A stretch of DNA of 64,000 bases from JAFGRU01 sp016934985 (GTDB taxonomy: Bacteria > Desulfobacterota > Desulfuromonadia > Desulfuromonadales > JAAYDE01). Where the stretch lies: positions 372,001 through 436,000 of the forward strand of contig CAXXJQ010000006.1 in assembly GCA_963665045.2 (NCBI GenBank). The letters run 5' to 3'. Under the pieces are notes generated by a model. The model ran no database searches. It had not been told where the DNA came from and saw nothing but the letters and a program-made list of their open reading frames with translations. A program made the translations under genes and the position numbers. Positions 26,997-35,694 of the stretch are shown piece by piece (the first letter of the stretch is position 1; the number at the start of each line of letters is the position of its first letter).

Positions 26997-29684
26997 ATGA
27001 AATTATCGATTAAATGGGTTCTCATCGGCGGCTTTCTGGGGCTTCTTCTGCTGTCCATCACCACCATTCTCGCCTCTTCTTATCTGACTTCGGAAAAGAT
27101 TCTTCAAGGCCACGCCAAGGATATCATGGAAAACATCGCCACCCTGACCGTCCAGGAATCGCAGGGATACCTCAATCCGGCCCGAAGCGCGGTCCAGCTG
27201 ACCCAGCGCCTGGCCAGAAGCGAGGTGATCAAAAGCGAGGACAAGGGCCTGATGGAGCGATATTTTTATGAACAGCTCTCCCTTTATCCGCAAATTTCCG
27301 GAATATATTTTGGCAATCCCAAAGGCGAATTCACATTTGTCATGAGAAACAACTCGAAATTCGAGGGAGGCTACCGAACAAAACTGATCACCGTCAACGA
27401 GAATAGTCGAACGGTGGAACTGATCTGGAAAGATGCCCGGCAGCAGGAGTTCCTGCGGGAATTCGATCAGGAAGACGCCTACGACCCCAGGCAGAGGCCC
27501 TGGTACATCGATGCCAAGAAAAACGGTAAGCTGATCTGGACCCGTCCCTATATTTTTTATACTTCGCAGAAGCCGGGCCTGACCGTCGCCAGCCCGGTGC
27601 TAAGAAATGAGGGTGTAATTCATGGTGTTATCGGTGTAGATATTGAGATCGATGAAATTTCCAATTTTTTATCCAAGCTCAAGGTCGGGAAAAACGGCCA
27701 GGCATTCATCCTCAGCCGTCATGGCGATGTCATCGCCTTTCCTGATATGAAGAAACTACGTCATCCCACAGGAGAAGGAAACACGACCTTCCGCCTGACC
27801 AAAATCAACGAACTTGACAGTGTTCTTTCCCAAAAAGCTTTTGCTTCGCTAGAGCGCCCAGTGGAAAATTTCGATCTGGTCAAACCTGTTTTCACATCCT
27901 TCATCCATGAGGGCGAGAATTACCATGCCATGTTCACCCCTTTTGAAAGCCGCCAATGGCCCTGGGTCATCGGCATCTATCTTCCGGAAAATGATTATTT
28001 GGGCCCCATCAAAAAGAATCGTCTTTTCAACATTTATCTTGGTCTTGGAATAGCCGCTTTTGCCACCCTCATCGGATTGTTGATTGCCCGCAGCATCGCG
28101 AGACCCATGAAGGCGTTACAAGAAGAAGCTCACGCCATAAAAAGTTTCAAACTGGGGTCAATCTTCCAGGAAAAAAGCTTCATCAAGGAGATTCAGGATA
28201 CGACTCAGTCCTTTTCCCAGATGAAGATCGGCCTGGAGGAATCAAAGAAGAAAAATGATGAACTGACCGAGGGCCTGGAAAAACAGGCGGAACTGCTCAG
28301 AAAGAAGGAATTACAGCTTCGTGCCAGTTTTTCCAGCCTGCTTAATTTTTCCGATGCCCTGATCGTCCTCGATGAAACCCACCATGTCTGCTTTATCAAT
28401 CCCGCAGCAGAAATATTGCTGAAAATCAATCCTACAAATATCCTGGGAAAACCATTGCCCTTTGAAACCAGGGAAAATGGCAAAACGGAGATAAAAATTA
28501 CCACGGGAAGCGAAACCACCCTGACAGCGGAAATGTCGGTCGTTGGTATCGAGTGGGAGGGGCAGAAAGCCCAACTGGTTTCGTTACGGGACATCTCGGA
28601 ACAAAAACAGGCTGAAAAATCACTTAACGAATCAAATCGTATCCTTAAAAAGACTGTATTCGAGTTGGCTCAAAGGGAAAAACAGCTCAAATCCATCAGC
28701 AAAATGGCGGAATTTTTTCAAGTCTGCACAACCGAAAAGGAAGTGATGAAAATCATTTCTCAAAACATGGAACTTCTGTTTCCGGTTGATGCCGGGGCCG
28801 TTTACCTCCTGGACAAAAGTTCCAGAATTTTTTCCTGCATTCACACCTGGGGCAATCCTGGACTTTCCTTGAACAGCTTTCCGCCGGAGCAGTGCTGGGC
28901 ACTTAAAAAAGACCAGCCTTATGTGGTGATAGCTGAGAAGAGCAGGCTTCTCTGCGAACATGTGAAGGACGAGTTGTCCACCCATGATTTTCTTTGCCTG
29001 CCAATTTCCAGTCACCAGGGGCAGCTGGGCCTTCTCCATCTTCAGTTGAAACACCCGGGCCTCGAAAATCCCACCGAGTCATCTGCTTTGTCGGCGAATT
29101 CGCTCAGAGAACTGGGTGTTGCCGCCGCCGAACACATTGCTTTGGCGTTAACCAACGTCCGTCTCCAGGAAGAACTTCACGCCCTGGCCATTCTGGACCC
29201 TTTGACCGGCCTCTACAATCGCCGTTATATGCAGGAATACCTTGAGCAGGAGATCTCTCGTGCGGCCAGGATACAGGGAAGCATCGGAATTGTTCTTCTC
29301 GACATTGACCATTTCAAGAAGCTTAACGACCACTATGGCCACGATGCCGGCGATAAGGTTCTTGAAAGACTGGCCTCGGTCCTTCAGTCTCAGATTCGCG
29401 AAGGGGATATCTGCTGCCGCTATGGCGGAGAGGAGTTTCTCCTCATTCTTCCGGGTAGCGGTTACCAAGCAACCATGGAAAGGGCCGAAACATTGCGCAA
29501 GGTGGTCAGCCAGACACAATTTCATTATGAAGGAACAAACCTCGGTTCGCTGACCATTTCTTTGGGGGTTTCGGCCTATCCCAAGTACGGGAATAGCTCG
29601 GAGACCCTGATCCGTGCCGCCGACCAGTCCATGTACGAGGCCAAAGTCAAAGGCCGCAACCTGGTTCAGGGCCAGAATGCCTGA
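26997..29684 (+). CDS. Membrane diguanylate cyclase (dCache - PAS - GAF - GGDEF)
   Basis: This 895-residue protein has a TM segment at about 8-29, a large periplasmic double-Cache sensor (about 35-340; note YDPRQRPWYIDAKKNG and SPVLRNEGVIHGVIGVDIE), a second TM at about 347-367 and a HAMP-like/coiled region. PAS (~445-535) and GAF (~585-715) domains follow, then a C-terminal GGDEF domain. The active site is GGEEF (810-814) and an RxxD inhibitory site, REGD, lies at 801-804, so it should be an active, feedback-inhibited diguanylate cyclase. The Cache domain suggests sensing of a small external molecule, likely an amine, amino acid or organic acid as in other dCache proteins. A terminator follows. 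Confidence 0.92.
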   Translation: MKLSIKWVLIGGFLGLLLLSITTILASSYLTSEKILQGHAKDIMENIATLTVQESQGYLNPARSAVQLTQRLARSEVIKSEDKGLMERYFYEQLSLYPQISGIYFGNPKGEFTFVMRNNSKFEGGYRTKLITVNENSRTVELIWKDARQQEFLREFDQEDAYDPRQRPWYIDAKKNGKLIWTRPYIFYTSQKPGLTVASPVLRNEGVIHGVIGVDIEIDEISNFLSKLKVGKNGQAFILSRHGDVIAFPDMKKLRHPTGEGNTTFRLTKINELDSVLSQKAFASLERPVENFDLVKPVFTSFIHEGENYHAMFTPFESRQWPWVIGIYLPENDYLGPIKKNRLFNIYLGLGIAAFATLIGLLIARSIARPMKALQEEAHAIKSFKLGSIFQEKSFIKEIQDTTQSFSQMKIGLEESKKKNDELTEGLEKQAELLRKKELQLRASFSSLLNFSDALIVLDETHHVCFINPAAEILLKINPTNILGKPLPFETRENGKTEIKITTGSETTLTAEMSVVGIEWEGQKAQLVSLRDISEQKQAEKSLNESNRILKKTVFELAQREKQLKSISKMAEFFQVCTTEKEVMKIISQNMELLFPVDAGAVYLLDKSSRIFSCIHTWGNPGLSLNSFPPEQCWALKKDQPYVVIAEKSRLLCEHVKDELSTHDFLCLPISSHQGQLGLLHLQLKHPGLENPTESSALSANSLRELGVAAAEHIALALTNVRLQEELHALAILDPLTGLYNRRYMQEYLEQEISRAARIQGSIGIVLLDIDHFKKLNDHYGHDAGDKVLERLASVLQSQIREGDICCRYGGEEFLLILPGSGYQATMERAETLRKVVSQTQFHYEGTNLGSLTISLGVSAYPKYGNSSETLIRAADQSMYEAKVKGRNLVQGQNA

Positions 29685-29704
29685 TTGACGCATTCTCGAC
29701 CATT

Positions 29705-29743
29705 AAAAAGCCGAAGGAACATCATGGTTCCTTCGGCTTTTTT
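29705..29743 (+). terminator. Intrinsic terminator, usable in both directions
   Basis: AAAAGCCGAAGGAAC pairs with GTTCCTTCGGCTTTT around a 6-nt loop, with a T run after and an A run before. It ends the Cache-GGDEF gene on the plus strand and can also serve the minus-strand gene that stops at 29805. Confidence 0.9.
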
Positions 29744-29804
29744 GTCTATAAAATATTGCGTTTTTCTCGCTGACAATCAGGCAGGTCTTCCTTGCCAAAC
29801 AGCC

Positions 29805-30479
29805 TCACCGATAACGATAGGGCAAAAAACGAGAAGGCCTGTCAGTACGGCTTTCAGAAGAATTATTGGACTGATAACGGGAGTCATTGAAATGACGGAA
29901 GCGGCCGGAACGAGAGCTGCTGTATGCCTGGCGATAGTACTGACTTTGCCGATAATGGTTTCTGAAATGAGACTGCAGACGCTGCTGCTGAATCCGGGCT
30001 TGCGGGGTAGGTGCCTTGTCATAACTCCCGTACAAGGGATTGTTCTGCTGCCATTGATCGCCCGGTTGACGATCCCTACGGTCAAAACGTTCATCCTGGC
30101 CGTCATAACGGCCATCCGGACGATCATAGCGCCTATCCGGACTGTCAAAGCGGCCGCCCCTGCGTCCGTAACGATTTTCCAGGTCATCATCAGGGCCGAG
30201 CCGACGCCCATAAGGATCCTGCCGATCATCATGGGGGCCACGGCGCGGACTGACACGATCCTCCAGGCTGGTAGCGGGGCTGTCCTCCTGCCCTTCCTTA
30301 ACCCCGTCCTCCGCCTTTTCCTCTTGTATTGCCTGGGGCTCTCCGGCCTTTCGGTACTTATTGTCCTGACCTTTCAAGGTCGGTTTGATCACATCCCCGG
30401 CGAAAGCCAGGTAACCCACCCCGGTGTTGCTCAAAAGCAAAACCGCAACAGCCGTCAGTACGATCCACAACGATTTCAT
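29805..30479 (-). CDS. Secreted Arg/Asp/Tyr-rich low-complexity protein
   Basis: I do not recognise a family. The 224-residue product begins with a signal peptide or anchor (MKSLWIVLTAVAVLLLSNTGVG and on to about residue 27). A charged linker follows, then a stretch from about 75 to 135 built of short repeats of the form RYD-RPD-GRYD-GQD-ERFD. The C-terminal part is rich in Gln, Tyr, Ser and Arg and ends in FLPYRYR. GGAGGTGA lies just before the ATG, a strong SD that favours this strand over the overlapping plus-strand frame. The composition suggests an unstructured envelope or extracellular protein, possibly binding polyanions or metal. Function unknown. Confidence 0.6.
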   Translation of the reverse strand: MKSLWIVLTAVAVLLLSNTGVGYLAFAGDVIKPTLKGQDNKYRKAGEPQAIQEEKAEDGVKEGQEDSPATSLEDRVSPRRGPHDDRQDPYGRRLGPDDDLENRYGRRGGRFDSPDRRYDRPDGRYDGQDERFDRRDRQPGDQWQQNNPLYGSYDKAPTPQARIQQQRLQSHFRNHYRQSQYYRQAYSSSRSGRFRHFNDSRYQSNNSSESRTDRPSRFLPYRYR

Positions 30480-30626
30480 AGGTCACCTCCGTTTCCTCAT
30501 TCTATATTCAGAAGGTAACCGATGCAAATTGTTTCTTAGAGGTTATTTCCCAGCTCAATGGCTCGTGCCACCCGAATGGCGCCTAAACGAACAACAGATT
30601 AAATTTCCACCTTCAGGAAAAGGTTT

Positions 30627-31043
30627 TCATGGGGCAATGACCTCAATCTCCGGCATATTTGTGGGATCCGGAACAAATCTGAGAAGCCCAGCTCCCCCGT
30701 CTTTTCCGGCAAGTTTCTCCAGGGGATTTGACAGAACCTCGGCCAGGCAGGTTTCCATCTGACGCTTCAAATGAGCAAGATTCACCCCTTTAAAAACCTC
30801 CCCGTAGGGAGCTAGAAGAGCCGCACCTGAAACAAAAAGACCTCGGGCTCCACGCATATTTCCGCGGCTGAAATGATAAAGGGCTAAAGACCATTGAATC
30901 AGTCCCTGCAAAAATTCCCTTGACTCATCAAATGTGCAAAGCCAGAGCTCTTCCCAAACCTCGTGAGCATTAAAAAAGTCCTTTCCATTGAAGTAATCGA
31001 CTCCCTGATGAAACCGCTGATCCCCAATTTCGTTTTCCGCCAT
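30627..31043 (-). CDS. DUF309 family protein
   Basis: The 138-residue protein has the DUF309 pattern near its N-terminus: a helix with GVDYFNGKDFFNAHEVWEELW, then FLQGLIQWSLALYHFSRGN. The conserved FxAHEVWExLW and LxQGxIQ motifs define this all-helical family, whose function is unknown. The start at 31043 has AAGGAAGG upstream. It stands alone, followed by the secreted low-complexity gene on the same strand 147 bp downstream. Probably cytoplasmic. Confidence 0.85.
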   Translation of the reverse strand: MAENEIGDQRFHQGVDYFNGKDFFNAHEVWEELWLCTFDESREFLQGLIQWSLALYHFSRGNMRGARGLFVSGAALLAPYGEVFKGVNLAHLKRQMETCLAEVLSNPLEKLAGKDGGAGLLRFVPDPTNMPEIEVIAP

Positions 31044-31319
31044 TCCCGGACCTTCCTTTTCATTTTAAGTTTTTATTATAGCATCCGTTGGATCTGGTCA
31101 TATTAACCGGCGGAAAACTTTCTAAAAACTTAATCAATCCAGACACCTGACTATTGTTTTTTTTGACTGGCTAAACTTTTCAGAGTATTCTTAAGCAGGG
31201 TTTGAAAACTGAACTACTTTTCGTAAATCGGGTTGGTCACCAAGCAAAAGAAATTACCTTCCTGGGAATCGTGCACGTGTTCGTTTTCTGTACACTTTTT
31301 ATGACATGGAGGCGGCTGC

Positions 31320-31841
31320 ATGAATATTCTGATTGCTTTTTATTCGGAGAGCGGCAATACCCGAAAAATTGCGGAAGCCATGGCCAGGGGGCTCTCTTCC
31401 GCGCCTGACACGGTGGTTGACCTGCAGCATATTGAAGAGGTCAGTCCTGCCAGATGGGGAAATTACGATCTTATTTTCATCGGCACCCCCGCCATCAGCT
31501 GGACCGTAGCTGAACCCGTTAAAAATGCCTTTGAAAATTTCCCATCTGACACCTGTCCGGTCTTCAAACTCGCCCTTTTCGTAACCTATGGGGTGCCCGA
31601 TATCCGGTTTTATGGAGAGTGTATAGAACTCATCAAGTCCTACTGTCAAAAAATGAACGTAGAATATCTGGGTGAATTCTGCTGCCAAGGTGAACACCGG
31701 GTGATAGACCGCCTGGCCGAAAAATTCCCGGAAAAGGTGGCCCTCGCCCAAACATCCATTGGTCACCCGGATGCCGTCGACCTGCAACGCGCGGCGGATT
31801 TTGCCGTTGATATTTACAGCCGGGCTATCGATGAAACCTGA
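31320..31841 (+). CDS. Flavodoxin-family protein
   Basis: The 173-residue protein starts with MNILIAFYSESGNTRKIAEAMARGL, the FMN-phosphate-binding loop (SESGNT) of flavodoxins, followed by DLIFIGTPAISWTVAEPVKNAF and ALFVTYGVPDI, the other FMN-contacting loops. It should be a small FMN electron carrier or flavodoxin-like reductase in the cytoplasm. It overlaps by 11 nt a gene for a YgbA_NO-like protein, which links it to nitrosative or redox stress by context only. Confidence 0.82.
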   Translation: MNILIAFYSESGNTRKIAEAMARGLSSAPDTVVDLQHIEEVSPARWGNYDLIFIGTPAISWTVAEPVKNAFENFPSDTCPVFKLALFVTYGVPDIRFYGECIELIKSYCQKMNVEYLGEFCCQGEHRVIDRLAEKFPEKVALAQTSIGHPDAVDLQRAADFAVDIYSRAIDET

Positions 31842-32217
31842 CGCTGATAAAGGCTTGCCGAGAAAACACCTTCAACGGAATTCCACAAATCCCAGCACCA
31901 TTTTCAACTCCAAAAACATCGCAAAGGAATACCTGACCATCGCCGCAATGATCGACATTTATTGCCGGAAAATTCACGGCCGGAAAAACTCACGATGTCC
32001 GAAATGCCTGGAATTACTGGACTATGTCGAAAAAAGATTGCAGTTTTGCCGCTACGCAGAGAACAAGCCCCGCTGCCGGGAATGCCCTACGCCCTGTTTT
32101 GCCCAACCACAGAAAGCTCTCATCAAAAAGGTCATGAAATTCTCCGGCCCCCGCCTAATGCTTTATCATCCGTTCCTGGCTTTGCGGCATCTCGGGAAAA
32201 AGGCCTCTGATTTTTAA
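31831..32217 (+). CDS. YgbA_NO-like (nitrous oxide-stimulated promoter family) Cys-rich protein
   Basis: This 128-residue basic protein contains MIDIYCRKIHG, then CPKCLELLDYVEKRLQFC, then CRECPTPCF and FSGPRLMLYHPFLALRH. The pattern of Cys and the HPxLALRH ending match the YgbA family (annotated as 'nitrous oxide-stimulated promoter', PF11756), whose genes are often under nitric-oxide regulators. I start at ATG 31831, overlapping the flavodoxin stop by 11 nt; the open frame extends back into that gene but the family starts later. Five or more Cys suggest a metal site. The molecular role is unknown. Confidence 0.75.
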   Translation: MKPDADKGLPRKHLQRNSTNPSTIFNSKNIAKEYLTIAAMIDIYCRKIHGRKNSRCPKCLELLDYVEKRLQFCRYAENKPRCRECPTPCFAQPQKALIKKVMKFSGPRLMLYHPFLALRHLGKKASDF

Positions 32218-32756
32218 TGTTTTTCTTGTCGAGAACGGAAAAAATAAAATCCGGCAGCGGTGAAAAGGCTCCAGCCCAGGGATAATCTGGCATGAAAAGC
32301 CAAATGCCAAATTCCTGACTTACCAGCAATCTTAACTCTGGAAGCTATCGAAATTTTGACAGTTGTAGCAAAGTAACCTCTTAAAAGTCGTGTTCACCAG
32401 CCAGATCAAATTTTTCTTTTAATTTTTTTATTTTTTATATTGTCGCCCCCGCACGACAACCCCTTGAAAAATAATATATTTTTCTAATTAAAGAAAGGAT
32501 ATGTTCAATTCAAAGAGCTTTACTGGAATTTTTTAAATAATTTTTATTAAGTTTGGCACAAAGGGTGAAAAATATGGAAACAAGACCAACAAAACAATCG
32601 ATCCTTTAATAAAACAGAGATCCTTATTAATTTTAAATAGTTTCATCTACCTCCCCCCCCCACCCCCCAAAAAGCATGGGGCCTTTTCAGGCCCCATGTT
32701 TTTTTTCAGGCATTTTCATTACAAGAATAAATCAGCCTTCAAAAAAATACGACCGG
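32218..32756. other. AT-rich intergenic region with a C9/C6 tract
   Basis: This stretch, strongly AT-rich between about 32390 and 32640, contains no supported gene. A C9 run (32653-32661), an A, and a C6 run precede the terminator hairpin at 32671-32706. Base composition differs markedly from the flanking core genes, as expected for acquired or decayed DNA. Confidence 0.5.
32671..32706 (+). terminator. Intrinsic terminator
   Basis: CATGGGGCC pairs with GGCCCCATG around TTTTCA and is followed by eight T. It lies downstream of the flavodoxin/YgbA_NO pair, although more than 450 bp away. Confidence 0.85.
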
Positions 32757-32803
32757 GAAAAAGCAAAGCCGGACAACCTCAAAGGTGCCCGGCTTTGCTT
32801 TTC
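32757..32803 (-). terminator. Intrinsic terminator of the TPR gene
   Basis: AAGCAAAGCCGG (32761-32772) pairs with CCGGCTTTGCTT (32789-32800). Read on the minus strand the hairpin is followed by a T5 run, placing it about 70 bp past the stop of the TPR gene. Confidence 0.8.
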
Positions 32804-32871
32804 AGGGATTCCACAGGATATTATTCCTGCTTCCTCCCATCCCCCCATCGAATTGTTCTTTTGCTGCCAAC

Positions 32872-33312
32872 TTAACGCAGTCCGAGACGACGGAAAACCA
32901 TCCCGCAATACTTGTTTAATGGATTTCTCCGGGAAAGCTTTTTGAAAACCGGATTTCTCCGAATTCCCAAATGACGCAACTCGGCAATAATCCGCTGATC
33001 ACAACCCATCTTCAAACCTTTCTGATAGGTGCGAATGGCCTGAAGCTTTTGACCTGCCAACGCGTAAATCCGTCCCAGATTCAGATAAAAAAGGGGATTC
33101 CGAGGGTCTTTTTGAATGGCCTCGAGACACATTTTTGCCCCTTCTTTCAACTTGCCCTGCTCTCTCGCGAGACAATAACCCAGATAACAATCCACCAAAG
33201 GGGTTTTCATAATTTGGGAAGCATTTTCGAAAAGCATCATCGCCTCCATGAAATTACCCTTTTCCACAGCCGCCGCTCCTTGCGAAGTCAAATTTTCATA
33301 TTCCTGTAACAT
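32872..33312 (-). CDS. Small TPR-repeat protein
   Basis: The 146-residue product begins at ATG 33312, preceded by GGAGGTGGGG; the frame extends 44 codons upstream without a comparable ribosome site. Residues ~1-105 form about three tetratricopeptide helices pairs: YENLTSQGAAAVEKGNFMEAM, VDCYLGYCLAREQGKLKEGA and PLFYLNLGRIYALAGQKLQA, with the TPR residues (W/L-G-Y-A-F-A-P) visible. A basic C-terminal tail ends in RRLGLR. TPR proteins mediate protein contacts; no partner is apparent, since it stands alone between two AT-rich gaps. Confidence 0.8.
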   Translation of the reverse strand: MLQEYENLTSQGAAAVEKGNFMEAMMLFENASQIMKTPLVDCYLGYCLAREQGKLKEGAKMCLEAIQKDPRNPLFYLNLGRIYALAGQKLQAIRTYQKGLKMGCDQRIIAELRHLGIRRNPVFKKLSRRNPLNKYCGMVFRRLGLR

Positions 33313-34044
33313 CACCCCACCTCCAACTAGTATTTTTGCCACAACCCGGCTTGAAATAACCTCGACATGATCAGAGCTATTACTATTCAAGCCGTTACTT
33401 TTTTCTACCTGTCCCCTGAAGGTAAGAAAAATTGCAATGCTCATTCCCCGAATGGGATATTTGTCAAAAAGGACTGAACCAGGACATGAAGTCCTATATT
33501 TTTTAAATAGTTACAAATTCATCTTGCTTTGGCCGAAAGTTTTTGTTTTTAAATTTCCAGGTCGGAGTTCCGTCATTTGACGTATTTTGCTAATAACAAG
33601 ATAATGCTTTTTTTCACCGTTCTATTGTCTTTTCCGGACCTTCCTGTTTATCACCACCAACTAAAAAAAATCCGCACGCTATACTATTTAGATGGGGTCT
33701 TATCGTCATCTGTGTTGTTTCGACCACCGCTCGGACCTTCTTCCGGGGGGGGGTGACGATTGCCCTGATTAACATTTTTGATTTATCGTAACCAACCGTT
33801 TTTAATATAAAAACTTGGATTATTCGACCTTAAAAAGTAAAATTTTTAAAATAGACATTTTCCGCAAACAGGCTATGCCATTAGACGGAAAACACGCTAT
33901 TGAAAGGTGCAACAATCCCTCATTGAAAGGCCCGAACTCCCTAACGGATGAATGTATATTGCCACAAACGAGACATCCTGAAACTTCTGTCCAGCATAAC
34001 CAGGTTCTTACTTTTGAAAAAACATAACGCTCAGGAGGCCTAGC
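33313..34044. other. AT-rich intergenic region with a G9 tract
   Basis: This 732-bp gap is AT-rich with a G9 run at 33745-33753. Only short, low-confidence frames are present, such as a 70-codon frame at 33815-34027 with no recognised family. It should contain the promoters of the divergent TPR and rhodanese-YceI genes. No terminator or structured RNA was recognised. Confidence 0.45.
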
Positions 34045-34974
34045 ATGGAACGCTTTGAAAATATTGCCCGGATTTCCCCCGAGAAGCTTCAACATTGGAT
34101 AGATGAAGGAAAAGACCTTGTTCTTATCGACACCCTTCCCAAAGAGCATTTTGACAAAATCCATTTGCAGGCTGCGCAAAACGCCTGCATTTTCAAGGTT
34201 TCCTTTATGGACGAGGTCAAAGCCATGGTTGCCGACAAATCGAAGACCATTGTGGTTTATGGTGCGGACGCGGAAACGATGGATGCCCTGAACGCAGCTG
34301 AAAAGCTGGCTTTATCCGGATACAGCCAGGTATATGCCCTCGAAGGGGGAATTTCCCGGTGTCGCTCATGCGGCTTAACCTTCCAGGGAGCTGCCACTGA
34401 CCTGCCGGAAGCACCCGAGCAGGTTCTTCATTTGGAGAACCGCAACTATAAGGTCGACCTGGAGAAAAGCATTATCGAATGGGCTGGACGAAATCCAAAT
34501 TCGAAGCATCATGGCACAGTCCAACTCCTGAAGGGTGACCTCAAGGTGCTGGATGGAAAAATTTCCGGGACGTTCGACATCGATATGTCCTCCATCAAAA
34601 ACATCAACCTTGAAGGCGACCCTCTGCAACAGGTGTTGATCAATCACCTCAAATCCGACGATTTTTTCTTTGTCAAAATGTTTCCAAAAGCTACTTTCAC
34701 CATTCAAAGTGCTTTTCCTTTAAAAAACCCGACATTTACCGCACCGAATTTTGAAGTTTTCGGGGCTCTTGAGATGCGGGGGGTGGGTGCCGATCTTCAG
34801 TTCCCGGCAACACTGAACCGACGGCAGGACGGCCAAATAGCTGTCGAGGCCCACTTTGATATTGACCGGACAAACTGGAATATCATTTACGGTTCAAGTC
34901 GCTTTTTCCGGCATCTTGGTATGCACCTGGTGTTTGACCTGATAAGTTTTCAGGTGCAAATTGTGGCCGGCTGA
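34045..34974 (+). CDS. Fusion of a degenerate rhodanese domain and a YceI-like lipocalin domain
   Basis: The 309-residue protein joins two known folds. Residues ~8-108 are rhodanese-like (LQHWIDEGKDLVLIDTLPKEHF; then VVYGADAETMDAL and VYALEGG), but the active-site Cys is replaced by Gly73, so sulfur transfer is not expected. A CRSC pair follows at 106-109. Residues ~130-306 look like a YceI domain (a lipocalin-like barrel that binds isoprenoids): YKVDLEKSIIEWAGRNPNSKHHGTVQ, then LKGDLKVLDGKISGTFDIDM and HLKSDDFF. YceI proteins are normally exported, but no signal peptide is seen here, so this one should be cytoplasmic. AGGAGG precedes the ATG. Confidence 0.85.
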   Translation: MERFENIARISPEKLQHWIDEGKDLVLIDTLPKEHFDKIHLQAAQNACIFKVSFMDEVKAMVADKSKTIVVYGADAETMDALNAAEKLALSGYSQVYALEGGISRCRSCGLTFQGAATDLPEAPEQVLHLENRNYKVDLEKSIIEWAGRNPNSKHHGTVQLLKGDLKVLDGKISGTFDIDMSSIKNINLEGDPLQQVLINHLKSDDFFFVKMFPKATFTIQSAFPLKNPTFTAPNFEVFGALEMRGVGADLQFPATLNRRQDGQIAVEAHFDIDRTNWNIIYGSSRFFRHLGMHLVFDLISFQVQIVAG

Positions 34975-35004
34975 TGTTTTTTCCCGTTGATTTTGAGAAA
35001 AACG

Positions 35005-35543
35005 ATGGGCAATGTTCTCGAAGCTTTACGAGCCATAGTGCTAGGGATAGTATTTTTTCTCATGACTTTGAAATGGAAAACCCCGGACTCTCAAAAATCG
35101 GGGGCTGGAAGCAGCTGGTGTTTGGTTTCGGCCTGCTTTTCTTTGGCGCTGTATTCGACTTCACGGACAATTTCCCCGGTTTGGAACAATGGGTTATCAT
35201 CGGTGAAACTCCGGTCCAGGTTTTTCTGGAGGAAATGGGGGCTTACCTTTTGGGCAGCTTGCTATTAACCGTCGGCCTATACAGATGGATCCCCAGTGTC
35301 ATTGGACATAATCGCCAAACCAAGGAGCGCCTGGAAAGAACCGCCGCCGAGATAAAAACCCTGAGCGGTCTGCTGCCTATTTGCTCATCCTATGAAAAAA
35401 ATCGCGAAGACAAGGGCTATTGGAGCCAGATTGAAGGCTACATCAGCGCCCATTCGGAAGCGACCTTCTCTCACAGTATCTGCCCGGATTGCTCCAAAAA
35501 ACTTTATCCCGACATCAATATCTTTACGGATAAAAAATCGTGA
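35005..35543 (+). CDS. Membrane protein with C-terminal Cys module, apparently frameshifted
   Basis: Two frames together seem to make one protein. From ATG 35005 the first frame gives MGNVLEALRAIVLGIVFFLM and TLKWKTPDSQK, a TM segment. The second frame, from about 35098, gives IGGWKQLVFGFGLLFFGAVF, a DFTDNFPG loop and another TM (EMGAYLLGSLLLTVGLYRWIP). A coiled coil and the module LSGLLPICSSYEKNREDKGYW..HSICPDCSKKLYP follow. The A5 run at 35093-35097 would need one more A to join them. Alternatively, translation could begin at the ATG at 34974, overlapping the preceding stop, but that N-terminus is unlike a protein. In the module the second Cys of the first pair is Tyr. Function unknown. Confidence 0.55.
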
Positions 35544-35694
35544 AAAGCGCCTTGGCCACAACTCCTTCCTGCGGAATTTCAGGTGACAGGGAAATGAATT
35601 TCATGCATTCTATCTTTTACTTGCCAACATCGGAACAATCCGTCAGCTATACATTTTATTCATTTTTTTAAACTGGTTTTGGAAAAAGTGTTTC

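Noticed and set aside
29685..30518. 277-codon plus-strand frame opposite the Arg/Asp-rich gene
   Set aside because: No good ribosome site; the minus strand has a signal peptide and strong SD.
30480..30530. GGTTACCTTCTG upstream of the secreted Arg/Asp-rich gene as a third ECF promoter
   Set aside because: It matches TGTAACCTTTTG at only 9 of 12 positions and has no CGTT at the required spacing.
32367..32395. GTAACCTCTTAAAAGTCGT as another ECF promoter
   Set aside because: The CGT lies about 10 nt rather than 15 nt after GTAACC, and no gene starts downstream.
33815..34027. 70-codon plus-strand frame in an AT-rich gap
   Set aside because: No recognised family, no clear SD, and composition like the surrounding non-coding DNA.
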